Notes: generated from the letters alone by a model not told the origin. A stretch of 64,000 bases of DNA from Pseudomonas sp. Q1-7 (GCF_028010285.1 NZ_CP116304.1:1752501-1816500), one strand, 5' to 3'. Positions 8,936 through 25,211 are shown, counted from the stretch's first letter. Made by a program: numbers and translations.

Positions 8936-10429
8936 ATGAGTGTGAGCAACCCGACACTGATTACCTTCGTGATCTATATCGCGGCCATGGTACTGATCGG
9001 CCTCTATGCCTATCGTTCCACCAACAACCTTTCCGACTACATCCTCGGTGGCCGCAGCCTCGGCAGCTTCGTGACCGCCCTGTCCGCCGGCGCTTCCGAC
9101 ATGAGCGGCTGGCTGCTGATGGGTCTGCCGGGTGCCGTCTACCTCTCCGGTCTCTCCGAAAGCTGGATTGCCATCGGCTTGATCGTCGGTGCCTACCTGA
9201 ACTGGCTGTTCGTCGCCGGCCGTCTGCGCGTGCAGACCGAGCACAACGGCAACGCGCTGACCCTGCCCGACTACTTCACCAACCGCTTCGAAGACAACAG
9301 CCGCATTCTGCGTATCTTCTCCGCCGTGGTGATCCTGGTGTTCTTCACCATCTACTGCGCCTCCGGCATCGTCGCCGGTGCCCGCCTGTTCGAGAGCACC
9401 TTCGGCATTTCCTACGAAACCGCCCTGTGGGCCGGTGCCGCTGCGACCATCTGCTACACCTTCATCGGTGGCTTCCTGGCGGTGAGCTGGACCGATACCG
9501 TCCAGGCCAGCCTGATGATCTTCGCCCTGATCTTCACCCCCATCATCGTGATGATCGCCACCGGCGGCGTCGATCCGACCTTCATGGCGATCGAAATGAA
9601 GGACGCGACCAACTTTGACATGCTCAAAGGCGCCACCTTCATCGGTGTGATCTCCCTGCTCGCCTGGGGTCTGGGCTACTTCGGCCAGCCGCACATCCTG
9701 GCCCGCTTCATGGCCGCCGATTCGGTCAAGTCCATTCCGAACGCCCGCCGCATCTCCATGGCCTGGATGATCTTCTGCCTCGGCGGCGCGGTGGCTGTGG
9801 GCTTCTTCGGTATCGCCTACTTCTCCGCCCATCCGGAGCAGGCCGGCGCCGTTGGCGAGAACCATGAGCGCGTGTTCATCGAACTGGCCAAGATCCTCTT
9901 CAACCCCTGGATCGCCGGCGTGCTGCTGTCCGCCATCCTGGCGGCGGTAATGTCCACCCTGAGCTGCCAGCTGCTGGTGTGCTCCAGTGCCCTGACCGAA
10001 GACTTCTACAAGGCCTTCTTCCGCAAGAGCGCCAGCCAGCTTGAGCTGGTGTGGGTCGGTCGCGCCATGGTGCTGCTGGTGGCCGTGGTCGCCATCTCCA
10101 TCGCCTCCAACCCGGACAGCAAGGTGCTGGGCCTGGTGTCCTACGCCTGGGCCGGTTTCGGCGCCGCCTTCGGTCCGGTGGTGATCCTGTCCCTGCTGTG
10201 GAAGGGCATGACCCGCAACGGCGCGCTGGCGGGCATGATCCTGGGTGCTGTCACCGTGGTCCTGTGGAAGAACTTCTTCGGCTGGACCGGCCTGTACGAG
10301 ATCGTTCCGGGCTTCATCCTCTGCACCCTCGGCATCATGATCTTCAGCAAGGTCGGCAGCGCTCCGTCCGCCGCCATGCTCAAGCGCTTCGACGAAGCCG
10401 AGAAGGAATACCAGGACGCCCACATCTGA
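8936..10429 (+). CDS. putP: sodium/proline symporter PutP
   Basis: PutP brings proline into the cell with sodium. The 497-residue protein belongs to the sodium:solute symporter (SSS) family with about 13 membrane helices. It shows [31 protein letters not shown], the family's sodium- and proline-site region (~residues 30-60), and a central [10 protein letters not shown] segment, both very close to E. coli PutP. The ATG at 8936 has a GGGGAG ribosome site 8 bases upstream. A strong terminator follows at 10511. It probably forms a single-gene unit controlled by PruR. The usual partner putA is not in this window. Confidence 0.96.
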   Translation: MSVSNPTLITFVIYIAAMVLIGLYAYRSTNNLSDYILGGRSLGSFVTALSAGASDMSGWLLMGLPGAVYLSGLSESWIAIGLIVGAYLNWLFVAGRLRVQTEHNGNALTLPDYFTNRFEDNSRILRIFSAVVILVFFTIYCASGIVAGARLFESTFGISYETALWAGAAATICYTFIGGFLAVSWTDTVQASLMIFALIFTPIIVMIATGGVDPTFMAIEMKDATNFDMLKGATFIGVISLLAWGLGYFGQPHILARFMAADSVKSIPNARRISMAWMIFCLGGAVAVGFFGIAYFSAHPEQAGAVGENHERVFIELAKILFNPWIAGVLLSAILAAVMSTLSCQLLVCSSALTEDFYKAFFRKSASQLELVWVGRAMVLLVAVVAISIASNPDSKVLGLVSYAWAGFGAAFGPVVILSLLWKGMTRNGALAGMILGAVTVVLWKNFFGWTGLYEIVPGFILCTLGIMIFSKVGSAPSAAMLKRFDEAEKEYQDAHI

Positions 10430-10510
10430 CTCTGTGCGGCGCGCGGCTGGTCCTCCGCGTGCCGCGCTCCGGGGTATCCCGGGCTCTCACCTACGACCCG
10501 ATAGTGCTTC

Positions 10511-10547
10511 ACCGGCCCATGTCCTCGGATATGGGCCGGTTTTTTTT
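10511..10547 (+). terminator. rho-independent terminator behind putP
   Basis: Ten-base perfect stem ACCGGCCCAT / ATGGGCCGGT (10511-10520 and 10531-10540) with a 10-base loop, followed by a run of eight T. Confidence 0.92.
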
Positions 10548-10701
10548 GCCTGGGCGATGCCCCGGCAAGAGTGGGGAGGGCGCGGCGTGCAGGCTTCGGG
10601 GCGCGTCCGGCTCCGGTAAGACCATGGTCGAATGGCCCCACAGAAGGGTGGGGGATACAAAAGGCGCCATACAAAAACAACTACCCACCGAGGTAAGACC
10701 C

Positions 10702-12657
<1,956 letters not shown>

Positions 12658-12673
12658 CCCGGGCCAGCCACCG

Positions 12674-12709
12674 AACCCCGCCCCGGCCACAAGCCGGGGC
12701 GGGGTTTTT
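12674..12709 (+). terminator. rho-independent terminator behind acs
   Basis: A 14-base stem (12674-12687 and 12693-12706; AACCCCGCCCCGGC and its complement) with a 5-base loop, ending in a T-run. Confidence 0.93.
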
Positions 12710-12710
12710 C

Positions 12711-13212
12711 GTTTCTGTGTGGCGTCGGCGTCGGCGGTCGACGCGCGAAATCCGATTGGATATCGGCTTAGCCCGTGGGAGGGGCGCGGTCGTAACAGTC
12801 GGCGTTACGCCATGCACGTATCTGGTTCCATCGGAAACGCTCTGATCGATAGTGGTGCGTTTTCAATGGCGGCTCTCGCAAGTTGAAAAGCGCAAAGCCC
12901 CTTGAATAGTGGTCTGCGTGTTTTATGGCCCGACAATTGCCTGTTTATTAGGTTTAATGATTTTCCCTGTCCGCACTTTTTGTCCCGCCTGTCAATCCTC
13001 TTTCCCTTGTCCTCCGGCCCTTCTGTAATTTGTTGTCGCATTGAAGAAATATCGACTTAAGGGCTGTGGCTAGAATGCCGCACACTCAGTCGTAGCCTTT
13101 TGCCTACAGCCACTGTCGGCAAAGACGACGACTCTTTCTACAATTTCGCGGACCGTCTGGACGTGTGCTTGCGCTGCCGACAGAAGCCATATCCTTTTGA
13201 AGGAGTCACAAG
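12711..13212 (+). other. 500-bp intergenic region with the aot promoter
   Basis: No gene is seen. The stretch is markedly more AT-rich than its surroundings from about 12890 to 13080, as expected for a promoter region, and contains a candidate ArgR half-site and a TAGAAT -10-like hexamer at 13071. The remaining leader up to aotJ is about 130 bases long. Confidence 0.6.
13034..13049 (+). promoter_or_regulatory. candidate ArgR half-site upstream of aotJ
   Basis: TGTCGC-N8-AA, the half-site pattern I recall for Pseudomonas ArgR. It stands about 20 bp upstream of the TAGAAT -10-like hexamer at 13071-13076, a position suited to activation. The second direct-repeat half-site is not obvious. Confidence 0.55.
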
Positions 13213-13992
13213 ATGAAGAAGATTGCACTTCTCGGCGCCATGGCGCTGTCCCTGTTGTCGCCGCTGGTCGCCATGGCGGACGACAAGCCCCTGCGTATCG
13301 GTATCGAAGCGGCGTATCCGCCCTTCGCCTACAAGACGCCCGACGGCAAGATCACCGGCTTCGACTACGACATCGGCAATGCCCTGTGCGAAGAGATGAA
13401 GGTCGAGTGCAAGTGGATCGAACAGGAGTTCGATGGACTGATCCCGGCCCTGAAAGTGCGCAAGTTCGACGCGGTATTGTCGTCCATGACCATCACCGAA
13501 GAGCGCCTGAAGTCCGTAGATTTCACCGGCAAGTACTACCACACCCCCGCGCGCCTCGCGATGAAGGAAGGCGCCGTCATCAATGACCCGCTGGCTGACC
13601 TGAAGGGCAAGAAAGTCGGCGTGCAGCGCGCGTCCATCTACGATCGCTACGCCACCGAAGTGTTCGCACCGGCAGGTGTGGAAGTGGTGCGCTACAGCTC
13701 GCAGAACGAAATTTTCCTCGACATGTCCGCCGGCCGTCTCGACGCCACCCTGGCGGACGTGGTCAACATCGACGATGGCTTCCTCAAGACCGACGCCGGC
13801 AAGGGCTTCGCCCTGGTAGGCCCGGCCTTCACCGAGAAGAAGTACTTCGGCGAAGGCGCCGGTATCGCCGTGCGCAAGGGCGACAAGGCCCTGGCCGAGA
13901 AGATCAATGCCGCCATCGCTGCCATTCGTGCCAATGGCAAGTACAAGGAAGTACAGGACAAGTACTTCGCCTTCGACGTCTACGGCGAGTAA
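13213..13992 (+). CDS. aotJ: arginine/ornithine ABC transporter, periplasmic binding protein AotJ
   Basis: AotJ captures arginine and ornithine in the periplasm for the AotQMP importer. The 259-residue protein has a Sec signal peptide (MKKIALLG...VAMA, cleavage near residue 22). It then has the basic-amino-acid binding-protein fold: [48 protein letters not shown] (ligand carboxylate/amine contacts) and [18 protein letters not shown] lies 9 bases before the ATG. A terminator-like hairpin between aotJ and aotQ would make the binding protein more abundant than the membrane parts. The promoter region carries a candidate ArgR site. Confidence 0.95.
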   Translation: MKKIALLGAMALSLLSPLVAMADDKPLRIGIEAAYPPFAYKTPDGKITGFDYDIGNALCEEMKVECKWIEQEFDGLIPALKVRKFDAVLSSMTITEERLKSVDFTGKYYHTPARLAMKEGAVINDPLADLKGKKVGVQRASIYDRYATEVFAPAGVEVVRYSSQNEIFLDMSAGRLDATLADVVNIDDGFLKTDAGKGFALVGPAFTEKKYFGEGAGIAVRKGDKALAEKINAAIAAIRANGKYKEVQDKYFAFDVYGE

Positions 13993-14007
13993 TCGCAATT
14001 CCCTGAG

Positions 14008-14046
14008 AGTGGCACAAACTTCACATAGCGGTTTGTGCCACTTTTT
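14008..14046 (+). terminator. attenuating terminator between aotJ and aotQ
   Basis: A 12-base stem AGTGGCACAAAC / GTTTGTGCCACT (14008-14019 and 14031-14042) followed by five T. It lies inside an operon, so it is probably partial and sets the ratio of binding protein to permease. Confidence 0.88.
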
Positions 14047-14099
14047 CGTTGTGGCGGTGCCGTCCGGGGCCTTCCGGCGCGCTGCATGAGGATCTGATC

Positions 14100-14789
14100 A
14101 TGCTCAACGGCTACGGCTCGACCATTCTCGAGGGCGCCTGGCTCACCCTGTTGCTGGCCCTTTCATCCATCACCCTGGCGGTGATACTCGGCCTGATCGG
14201 CGCGGCTTTCCGGCTCTCCCCGGTCAAGTGGGTGGCGCTGCTCGGCGAGACCTATGCCACGGTGATCCGGGGCATCCCGGACCTAGTGCTGATCCTGCTG
14301 ATCTTCTACGGCGGTCAGCAACTGGTGAACGTGGTCGCGCCCATGGTCGGCTACGAGGACTATGTCGACCTCGATCCCTTCTGGTCGGGTGTCTTCACCC
14401 TCGGCTTCATCTTCGGTGCCTACCTCTCGGAAACCTTCCGTGGTGCCTTCATGGCGATTCCGAAAGGGCAGGGCGAGGCGGGCCTGGCCTATGGCATGAG
14501 CGGTACCAAGGTGTTCTTCCGCATCCTGGTGCCGCAGATGATCCGTCTGGCGATTCCCGGTTTCACCAACAACTGGCTGGTATTGACCAAGGCCACCGCG
14601 CTGATCTCGGTGGTCGGCCTGCAGGACATGATGTTCAAGGCCAAGAGCGCAGCGGACGCGACCCGTGAACCCTTCACTTTCTACCTCGCGGTTGCCGCGC
14701 TCTACCTGGTGCTGACCAGCGTCTCCCTGCTGGCGCTGCGCTACATGGAGCGACGCTACTCGGCGGGCATCAAGGCGGCTGAACTATGA
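14100..14789 (+). CDS. aotQ: arginine/ornithine ABC transporter permease AotQ
   Basis: One of the two inner-membrane permeases of the basic amino acid importer. It has 229 residues, five membrane helices and the HisMQ-family features: RGIPDLVLILLIFYGGQQL (residues ~56-75) and the cytoplasmic ATPase-coupling loop EAGLAYGMSGTKVFFRILVPQMIRLAIPG. I start at the ATG at 14100, since upstream in-frame codons run through the hairpin region. Its stop overlaps the start of aotM (ATGA at 14786-14789), so the two are translationally coupled. Confidence 0.95.
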   Translation: MLNGYGSTILEGAWLTLLLALSSITLAVILGLIGAAFRLSPVKWVALLGETYATVIRGIPDLVLILLIFYGGQQLVNVVAPMVGYEDYVDLDPFWSGVFTLGFIFGAYLSETFRGAFMAIPKGQGEAGLAYGMSGTKVFFRILVPQMIRLAIPGFTNNWLVLTKATALISVVGLQDMMFKAKSAADATREPFTFYLAVAALYLVLTSVSLLALRYMERRYSAGIKAAEL

Positions 14790-15484
14790 TCTTCGACTAC
14801 AACGTGATCTGGGAGAGCCTGCCGCTCTACTTCGGCGGCGTGCTGGTGACCCTCAAGCTCCTGGCGATTTCCCTGGTCCTCGGCCTGACCGCGGCCGTGC
14901 CGCTGGCGCTGATGCGTGTGTCCAGGCAGCCCTGGGTGAATTTCCCGGCCTGGCTCTACACCTACGTGATCCGCGGCACCCCGATGCTGGTGCAGCTGTT
15001 CCTCATCTATTACGGCCTGGCCCAGTTCGAAGCCGTGCGTGAAAGTGCACTGTGGCCCTACCTGTCCAACGCGACCTTCTGCGCCTGCCTGGCCTTCGCC
15101 ATCAACACCAGCGCGTACACCGCGGAAATCCTCGCCGGCAGCATCAAGGCCACGCCTCATGGCGAGATCGAGGCGGCCAAGGCCATGGGCATGTCCCGCG
15201 CCAAGCTCTACCGCCGCATCCTGCTGCCCTCGGCCCTGCGCCGCGCGCTGCCGCAGTACAGCAACGAAGTCATCATGATGCTGCACACCACGAGTCTGGC
15301 GTCCATTGTTACCCTGATCGATATCACTGGCGCCGCGCGCACCGTGAACTCGCAGTACTACCTGCCGTTCGAGGCCTTCATTACCGCCGGTGCGTTCTAT
15401 CTGTGCCTGACCTTTATCCTGGTACGCCTGTTCAAGGCCGCCGAACGCCGCTACCTGGCCTACCTGGCCCCGCGCAAGGCCTGA
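14786..15484 (+). CDS. aotM: arginine/ornithine ABC transporter permease AotM
   Basis: The second permease, 232 residues. Family features are TYVIRGTPMLVQLFLIYYGLAQF near residue 52 and the EAA coupling loop EIEAAKAMGMSRAKLYRRILLPSALRRALP near residue 127. It would pair with AotQ as a heterodimer on which two AotP ATPases sit. The start overlaps the aotQ stop by 4 bases and the next gene begins 5 bases after its stop, so it lies within one operon. Confidence 0.95.
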   Translation: MIFDYNVIWESLPLYFGGVLVTLKLLAISLVLGLTAAVPLALMRVSRQPWVNFPAWLYTYVIRGTPMLVQLFLIYYGLAQFEAVRESALWPYLSNATFCACLAFAINTSAYTAEILAGSIKATPHGEIEAAKAMGMSRAKLYRRILLPSALRRALPQYSNEVIMMLHTTSLASIVTLIDITGAARTVNSQYYLPFEAFITAGAFYLCLTFILVRLFKAAERRYLAYLAPRKA

Positions 15485-15488
15485 CGCC

Positions 15489-16601
15489 ATGGAGCGAATC
15501 GATCACGAACTGCCCTGGGGTTGCCTCGGAACTCGTCGCCAACTGACGGTATTCCGTTTCGGTGGCGGTGCACGTAAGGCCTATATCCAGGCCTCCCTGC
15601 ACGCCGACGAACTGCCGGGCATGCGCGTTGCCGTGGAACTCAAGCACCGACTGCGCGAGCTGGAAGAGCAGGGTCTCCTGAACGGCCTGGTCGAACTGGT
15701 GCCGGTGGCCAACCCCATCGGGCTCGGTCAACTGATCCAGGCCACCCAGCAGGGGCGCTTCGAGCTGGGCAGTGGGAAGAACTTCAACCGTGACTTCGCC
15801 GATCTGGCCGACCTGGTGGCCGATCGTCTGGTCGGGCGCCTGGGGGTCGATGCCGCCGCCAACGTGGCGCTGATCCGCCAGGCCATGGGCGAGGCCCTGG
15901 ACGCCCTGCCGCCGGCCGGCTCCGAGCTGGACGGCCTGCAGCGCCTGCTGCTGCGGCAGGCCTGCGACGCCGACCTGGTGCTCGACCTGCATTGCGATTT
16001 CGAGGCGGCGGTGCACCTCTACTGCACGCCCCAGCACTGGGCCGACCTGCGTTCGCTGGCGGCGCGCCTGGAGGCTGGTGCGGTGCTGACCGCCGAAGAC
16101 TCCGGCGGCAGCTCCTTCGACGAATCCTGCTCGCTGCCCTGGTTGCGCCTGGCGCAACGCTTTCCCGGGGCGTCGATTCCCCCGGCTTGCGTGGCAGCCA
16201 CCGTGGAACTGGGCAGCATGGCCGATACCGACAAGCCGCTGGCCGAGGCCCGCGCCGAAGCCATCCTGGCCTACCTCGCCGACCAGGGCCTGATTGCCGG
16301 GCAGTGGCCGGCGGCACCGCAGGCTTGCTGCGAGGCCACACCTTTCGAGGGCGCCGAGTACCTCTACGCGCCGCATGCCGGCGTGGTCAGCTTCCTGCAG
16401 CCCGCCGGGGCGAAGGTGAAGGCGGGCGATGCGCTGTTCGAGGTGATCGATCCGCTGGAGGACCGCCATGCCGTGGTGCGCGCTTCGGTGGACGGCGTGC
16501 TGTTCGCGCGTGAGCGGATGCGCTTTGCGCAACCTGGACTTTGGCTGGCCAAGGTGGCCGGCCGTGAACCCATTCGTCAGGGACGCCTGCTGAGCGACTG
16601 A
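15489..16601 (+). CDS. succinylglutamate desuccinylase/aspartoacylase-family (M14-like) protein in the aot operon
   Basis: A 370-residue zinc-carboxypeptidase-fold protein of the AstE/AspA family. The zinc-site motif is SLHADELPG (His and Glu, residues ~36-42), followed by [11 protein letters not shown] and the third ligand in [17 protein letters not shown] lipoyl/biotinyl-like C-terminal domain (~290-350) is suggested by [29 protein letters not shown]. It sits between aotM and aotP, as the corresponding gene does in P. aeruginosa (sometimes called aotO). It is dispensable for transport there as far as I recall, and its substrate is unknown. The real AruE of the catabolic pathway is a different protein at 25509. 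Confidence 0.88.
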   Translation: MERIDHELPWGCLGTRRQLTVFRFGGGARKAYIQASLHADELPGMRVAVELKHRLRELEEQGLLNGLVELVPVANPIGLGQLIQATQQGRFELGSGKNFNRDFADLADLVADRLVGRLGVDAAANVALIRQAMGEALDALPPAGSELDGLQRLLLRQACDADLVLDLHCDFEAAVHLYCTPQHWADLRSLAARLEAGAVLTAEDSGGSSFDESCSLPWLRLAQRFPGASIPPACVAATVELGSMADTDKPLAEARAEAILAYLADQGLIAGQWPAAPQACCEATPFEGAEYLYAPHAGVVSFLQPAGAKVKAGDALFEVIDPLEDRHAVVRASVDGVLFARERMRFAQPGLWLAKVAGREPIRQGRLLSD

Positions 16602-16620
16602 GCCAAACGAGACCGAGACC

Positions 16621-17385
16621 ATGTACAAACTGGAAGTCCAAGATCTGCACAAGCGCTACGGCAGCCACGAAGTGCTCAAGGGCGTGTCCCTGGCAGCCAA
16701 GGCCGGCGACGTCATCAGCATCATCGGCTCGAGCGGCTCGGGCAAGAGTACTTTCCTGCGCTGCATCAACATGCTGGAGCAGCCCCACGGCGGCAAGATC
16801 CTGCTCAATGGCGAGGAGCTGAAGCTGGTGGCGAACAAGGACGGTGGCCTCAAGGCGGCCGATGCCAAGCAGCTGCAGCGCATGCGTTCGCGCCTGGCCA
16901 TGGTGTTCCAGCACTTCAACCTCTGGTCGCACATGAGTGCCCTGGAAAACGTCATCGAGGCGCCGGTGCATGTGCTCGGAGTGCCGAAGAAAGAAGCCAT
17001 CGAAAAGGCCGAGCACTACCTGGCGAAGGTGGGGGTGGCCCATCGCAAGGACGCCTACCCGGCGCACATGTCCGGCGGTGAGCAGCAGCGCGTGGCCATT
17101 GCCCGCGCCCTGGCCATGGAGCCGGAGGTGATGCTGTTCGACGAACCGACTTCGGCCCTGGACCCCGAACTGGTCGGCGAAGTGCTCAAGGTGATGAAGG
17201 ACCTGGCCGTGGAAGGCCGCACCATGGTGGTGGTGACCCACGAAATGGGCTTTGCCCGCGAGGTGTCCAACCAGTTGGTGTTCCTCCACAAGGGGCTGGT
17301 GGAGGAGCGCGGTTGCCCGAAGGAAGTGCTGGCCAACCCGCAGTCCGATCGCCTCAAACAGTTCCTTTCCGGCAGCCTGAAGTGA
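16621..17385 (+). CDS. aotP: arginine/ornithine ABC transporter ATP-binding protein AotP
   Basis: The ATPase subunit of the AotJQMP importer, 254 residues. It has Walker [10 protein letters not shown] near residue 37, the Q-loop [14 protein letters not shown], the ABC signature [16 protein letters not shown] and Walker [14 protein letters not shown], followed by the switch His in VVVTHEMGF. All key residues of an active ATPase are present. A 20-bp gap separates it from the preceding gene. Downstream a short GGCGGCCC/GGGCCGCC hairpin (17396-17413, no T-run) stands before argR. Confidence 0.96.
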   Translation: MYKLEVQDLHKRYGSHEVLKGVSLAAKAGDVISIIGSSGSGKSTFLRCINMLEQPHGGKILLNGEELKLVANKDGGLKAADAKQLQRMRSRLAMVFQHFNLWSHMSALENVIEAPVHVLGVPKKEAIEKAEHYLAKVGVAHRKDAYPAHMSGGEQQRVAIARALAMEPEVMLFDEPTSALDPELVGEVLKVMKDLAVEGRTMVVVTHEMGFAREVSNQLVFLHKGLVEERGCPKEVLANPQSDRLKQFLSGSLK

Positions 17386-17481
17386 TCTCCGACATGGCGG
17401 CCCCAGGGCCGCCGTCGTGCGTTCCAAGCCCTTGTCCGCCTTGTCCCTTTCCTCCTGCCGGGGTCTGCTAAGCTGCCTGCC

Positions 17482-18471
17482 ATGACTGCCCATCGAATTG
17501 CCTTTCTCCTCTGGCCTGGTACCAAGGCGCTGACCCTGGCGCTGGCCGAGGAAGCCCTGCGCGTTGCCCAGCGACTGCATCCGGACGTGGTCTACGAGAT
17601 GTCTTTCCTGCAGGCCGAGCCGGCCGCCGAGGGCGCCTGGCGCCTGCCCGGCGAACCCTGGGCCGGCAAGCTGGAAGGCCAGCAGCGCTTGTTCCTGGTG
17701 GCTGACGAGCCGCCAGCGCAGCTGTCGCCGGCGCTTTCTGCCGCGATCAAGCAATGCGTGCGTGGCGGTTGCGTGGTCGGCGGCCTCTCCGCGGGCGTCT
17801 ACCCCTTGGCGCAACTCGGCCTGCTGGACGGTTATCGCGCGGCGGTGCACTGGCGTTGGCAGGACGACTTCACCGAACGCTTCCCCAAGGTGATCGCCAC
17901 CAGCCACCTGTTCGACTGGGACCGCGATCGCCTCACGGCTTGCGGCGGTCTGGCGGTGCTCGACCTGCTGCTGGCGGTGCTGGCCCGCGACCATGGCGCG
18001 GAACTGGCCGGAGCGGTGTCCGAGGAGCTGGTGGTGGAGCGCATCCGCGAGGGTGGTGAGCGCCAGCGCATCCCGCTGCAGAACCGGCTCGGCTCCAGCC
18101 ATCCCAAGCTGACCCAGGCCGTGCTGTTGATGGAGGCGAACATCGAAGAGCCGCTGACCACCGACGAGATCGCCCAGCACGTCTGCGTATCCCGTCGTCA
18201 GCTGGAGCGCATCTTCAAGCAGTACCTCAATCGCGTGCCCAGCCAGTACTACCTGGAGTTGCGCCTGAACAAGGCGCGGCAGATGCTGATGCAGACCAGC
18301 AAGTCGATCATCCAGATCGGCCTGTCCTGCGGCTTCTCCTCCGGCCCGCACTTCTCCAGCGCCTACCGCAACTTCTTCGGCGTCACCCCCCGCGAAGACC
18401 GCAACCAGCGCCGCGGCTCCAGTCCCTTCGAAGCCCAGCAGCAGCCGGCGGCGGTGGCCGAGCGGGGGTGA
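17482..18471 (+). CDS. argR: arginine regulator ArgR (AraC family with DJ-1/amidotransferase-like sensor)
   Basis: ArgR of Pseudomonas is unrelated to E. coli ArgR. It activates arginine uptake and AST catabolism and represses biosynthesis. The 329-residue protein has an N-terminal class-I glutamine-amidotransferase/DJ-1-like domain (~1-190, with GGCVVGGLSAGVYPLAQLGLLDG) and a C-terminal AraC double HTH (~215-315; LTTDEIAQHVCVSRRQLERIFKQYL and IIQIGLSCGFSSGPHFSSAYRNFFGVTP). It lies at the end of the aot operon in the same order as in P. aeruginosa. Candidate ArgR half-sites occur before aotJ and aruC. Confidence 0.95.
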   Translation: MTAHRIAFLLWPGTKALTLALAEEALRVAQRLHPDVVYEMSFLQAEPAAEGAWRLPGEPWAGKLEGQQRLFLVADEPPAQLSPALSAAIKQCVRGGCVVGGLSAGVYPLAQLGLLDGYRAAVHWRWQDDFTERFPKVIATSHLFDWDRDRLTACGGLAVLDLLLAVLARDHGAELAGAVSEELVVERIREGGERQRIPLQNRLGSSHPKLTQAVLLMEANIEEPLTTDEIAQHVCVSRRQLERIFKQYLNRVPSQYYLELRLNKARQMLMQTSKSIIQIGLSCGFSSGPHFSSAYRNFFGVTPREDRNQRRGSSPFEAQQQPAAVAERG

Positions 18472-18500
18472 TCCTTCTCTCTCCCTGCCTCTTCTTTTCT

Positions 18501-18598
18501 TGTGGGGGCGAATTCATTCGCTGAGCAGGCCGAAGGTCTGCTCTTCGAACCACCAGGGGGCAGCGCTGCTGCCCTTAGCGAATGAATTCGCCCCCACA
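18501..18598. repeat. REPIN-like palindromic repeat, copy 2
   Basis: Perfect 22-base terminal inverted repeats (18501-18522 and 18577-18598) enclose a 54-base spacer. The arm is the same as at 1072-1129, and the similarity to that copy extends through CTGAGCAGGCCGAAG. It lies between argR and the aruC promoter. Two REPs in inverted orientation form a mobile-type REPIN. Confidence 0.88.
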
Positions 18599-18735
18599 AT
18601 CAGTTTGGCCTTCGCTGTAAGTCATTCAGTCCCGCCCCTTCCTCTGATACCCGCCAGTCACCCTGTGGAGAAAATTTCCCCCACGGTGCGTGGCGGTGCC
18701 GATCAGCGTTTAAACTGCGCCTTCCCGACGCTTTC

Positions 18736-20086
<1,351 letters not shown>

Positions 20087-20240
20087 GCCGCCGCTGTACG
20101 CAGCGCAGGGACGCGCTGCACGTAAAAGAGCCCAGGGATGACAGGGATTCATACGTGAGCACGGGCCATCGGCCCGGCTTCTCTCCGGATGGAACCACTG
20201 GTTCGTCCGGAGTCTTCGACAAGAAAAAGGAGTGACCCCA

Positions 20241-21257
20241 ATGCTGGTGATGCGCCCCGCGCAAATGGCCGACCTCGCTGAAGTCCAGCGCCTGGCTGCG
20301 GATAGCCCCGTCGGCGTCACTTCGTTGCCGGACGATGCCCAGGTGCTGGCCGAGAAGATCGCCGCATCCGAGGCATCCTTTTCTGCCGAGGTGAGTTTCA
20401 ATGGCGAGGAAAGCTATTTCTTCGTCCTCGAAGACAGCGCCACCGGTCGCCTGGCCGGCTGCTCGGCGATCGTCGCCTCCGCCGGCTTCTCCGAGCCCTT
20501 CTACAGCTTCCGCAACGAGACCTTCGTGCATGCCTCACGGGAGCTGAAGATCCACAACAAGATCCATGTCCTGTCGCTTTGCCACGACCTCACCGGCAAC
20601 AGCCTGCTGACCAGCTTCTACGTCGAGCGCGACCTGGTGAGCACCCCGGTCGCCGAACTCAACTCCCGTGGCCGCCTGCTGTTCATGGCGAGCAACCCCG
20701 AGCGTTTTGCCGACGCGGTGGTGGTGGAGATCGTCGGCTACAGCGACGAGCACGGCGAGTCGCCGTTCTGGGATGCCGTGGGGCGCAACTTCTTCGACCT
20801 CAACTACACCGAGGCCGAGCGCCTGTCGGGCCTGAAGAGCCGTACCTTCCTCGCCGAGCTGATGCCGCATTACCCGATCTATGTGCCGCTGCTGCCGGAC
20901 GCAGCCCAGGAATCCATGGGCCAGGTGCACCCGCGCGCGCAGATCACCTTCGACATCCTGATGCGCGAAGGCTTCGAGACCGACAACTACATCGACATCT
21001 TCGACGGCGGCCCGACCCTCCATGCCCGCACTTCGAGCATCCGCTCCATCGCCCAGAGCCGTTTAGTCCCGGTGAAGCTTGGCGAGCAGGGCAATGGTGG
21101 TCGCCAGTACCTGGTGTGCAACGGCCAGTTGCAGGATTTCCGCGCCATAGTCGCCGACCTCGACTGGGTGCCCGGCAAGCCCGTGGTGCTTGGCGCAGAA
21201 GCCGCCGAAGCCCTGGGTGTCGGTGAAGGTGCCAGCGTGCGCTTGATCGCGGTTTGA
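20241..21257 (+). CDS. aruF: arginine N-succinyltransferase, alpha subunit AruF
   Basis: AruF with AruG forms the heteromeric enzyme that succinylates arginine (and ornithine) from succinyl-CoA, the first AST step. It has 338 residues of the AstA family: N-terminal MLVMRPAQMADLAEVQRLA, central FYSFRNETFVHASRELKIHNKIHVLSLCHDLTG and ESPFWDAVGRNFFDLNYTEAERL. The ATG at 20241 has AAGGAG 8 bases upstream and is preferred over the GTG at 20232. AruG (next gene) is a paralogue with the same layout, reflecting an old tandem duplication. Confidence 0.96.
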   Translation: MLVMRPAQMADLAEVQRLAADSPVGVTSLPDDAQVLAEKIAASEASFSAEVSFNGEESYFFVLEDSATGRLAGCSAIVASAGFSEPFYSFRNETFVHASRELKIHNKIHVLSLCHDLTGNSLLTSFYVERDLVSTPVAELNSRGRLLFMASNPERFADAVVVEIVGYSDEHGESPFWDAVGRNFFDLNYTEAERLSGLKSRTFLAELMPHYPIYVPLLPDAAQESMGQVHPRAQITFDILMREGFETDNYIDIFDGGPTLHARTSSIRSIAQSRLVPVKLGEQGNGGRQYLVCNGQLQDFRAIVADLDWVPGKPVVLGAEAAEALGVGEGASVRLIAV

Positions 21258-21371
21258 GTCGTTGACCCGCCTCCCACCGGGAGGCGGTGGCCCTGATGGG
21301 GCCGGATGAGAGCGAGGCTCTCTCCCTGGCCGCCTTCCCGGACGGAAGGGGGCGCAATTTCTGGAGGCACT

Positions 21372-22394
21372 ATGATCGTTCGTCCCGTACGCAGCGCCGA
21401 TTTACCGGCCCTGATCGACCTCGCGCGCAGCACCGGCGCAGGCCTGACCACGCTGCCGGCCAATGAGGAGCGCCTGGCGCATCGCGTCGGCTGGGCGGAG
21501 AAGGCATTCAGTGGCGAGGCCGAACGCGCCGATGCGGACTACCTGTTCGTCCTCGAGGACGACCACGGCGCCGTCGTCGGCATTTCCGCCGTAGCCGGCG
21601 CCGTGGGGCTGCGCGAACCCTGGTACAACTACCGGGTCGGCCTGACCGTCAGCGCCTCCCAGGAGCTGCACATCCACCGGCAGATTCCTACCCTGTTCCT
21701 GGCCAACGACCTGACCGGCAACTCCGAGCTCTGCTCGCTGTTCCTCCATGCCGGCCACCGTAACGGCCTCAACGGTCGGTTGTTGTCCAAGGCACGCTTC
21801 CTGTTCATCGCCGAGTTCCCCGAGCTGTTCGGCGACAAGGTGATCGCCGAGATGCGCGGCATGTCCGACGAGCAGGGTGTTTCGCCGTTCTGGGAAAGCC
21901 TCGGCCGGCACTTCTTCAAGATGGAGTTCTCCCGCGCCGACTACCTCACCGGCGTCGGCAACAAGGCCTTCATCGCCGAACTGATGCCCAAGTTCCCGCT
22001 CTACACCTGCTTCCTCTCCGAAGCGGCGCGCAACGTCATCGGTCGGGTGCACACCGACACCGAGCCGGCGCTGGCCATGCTCAAGGGCGAGGGTTTCAGC
22101 TACCAGGGCTATGTCGACATCTTCGACGCCGGCCCGGCCATCGAATGCGAGACGGCGAAGATCCGTGCCGTGCGCGACAGCCAGAACCTGGTGCTGGCGG
22201 TCGGCACGCCGGGCGACGATGCCACGCCCTTCCTGATCCATAACCGCAAGCGCGAAGACTGCCGCATCACCGCCGCGCCGGCCCGTCTGGCGGCCGGCAC
22301 CCTGGTGGTGGACGCGCTGACCGCCAAGCGCCTGAAACTCTCCGCCGGCGCCTCGGTCCGTGCCGTGCCGCTGTCGGCCAAGGAGTCCGTATAA
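21372..22394 (+). CDS. aruG: arginine N-succinyltransferase, beta subunit AruG
   Basis: The partner of AruF, 340 residues. It is homologous along its full length: MIVRPVRSADLPALIDLARSTG, YRVGLTVSASQELHIHRQIPTLFLANDLTG, SPFWESLGRHFFKMEFSRADYL and a shared GYVDIFDAGP segment. The ATG at 21372 follows CTGGAGG. In many other bacteria a single AstA does this job; the two-subunit form is typical of Pseudomonas. The stop codon directly abuts the aruD start. Confidence 0.96.
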   Translation: MIVRPVRSADLPALIDLARSTGAGLTTLPANEERLAHRVGWAEKAFSGEAERADADYLFVLEDDHGAVVGISAVAGAVGLREPWYNYRVGLTVSASQELHIHRQIPTLFLANDLTGNSELCSLFLHAGHRNGLNGRLLSKARFLFIAEFPELFGDKVIAEMRGMSDEQGVSPFWESLGRHFFKMEFSRADYLTGVGNKAFIAELMPKFPLYTCFLSEAARNVIGRVHTDTEPALAMLKGEGFSYQGYVDIFDAGPAIECETAKIRAVRDSQNLVLAVGTPGDDATPFLIHNRKREDCRITAAPARLAAGTLVVDALTAKRLKLSAGASVRAVPLSAKESV

Positions 22395-25201
<2,807 letters not shown>

Positions 25202-25211
25202 GAAACCTGAA

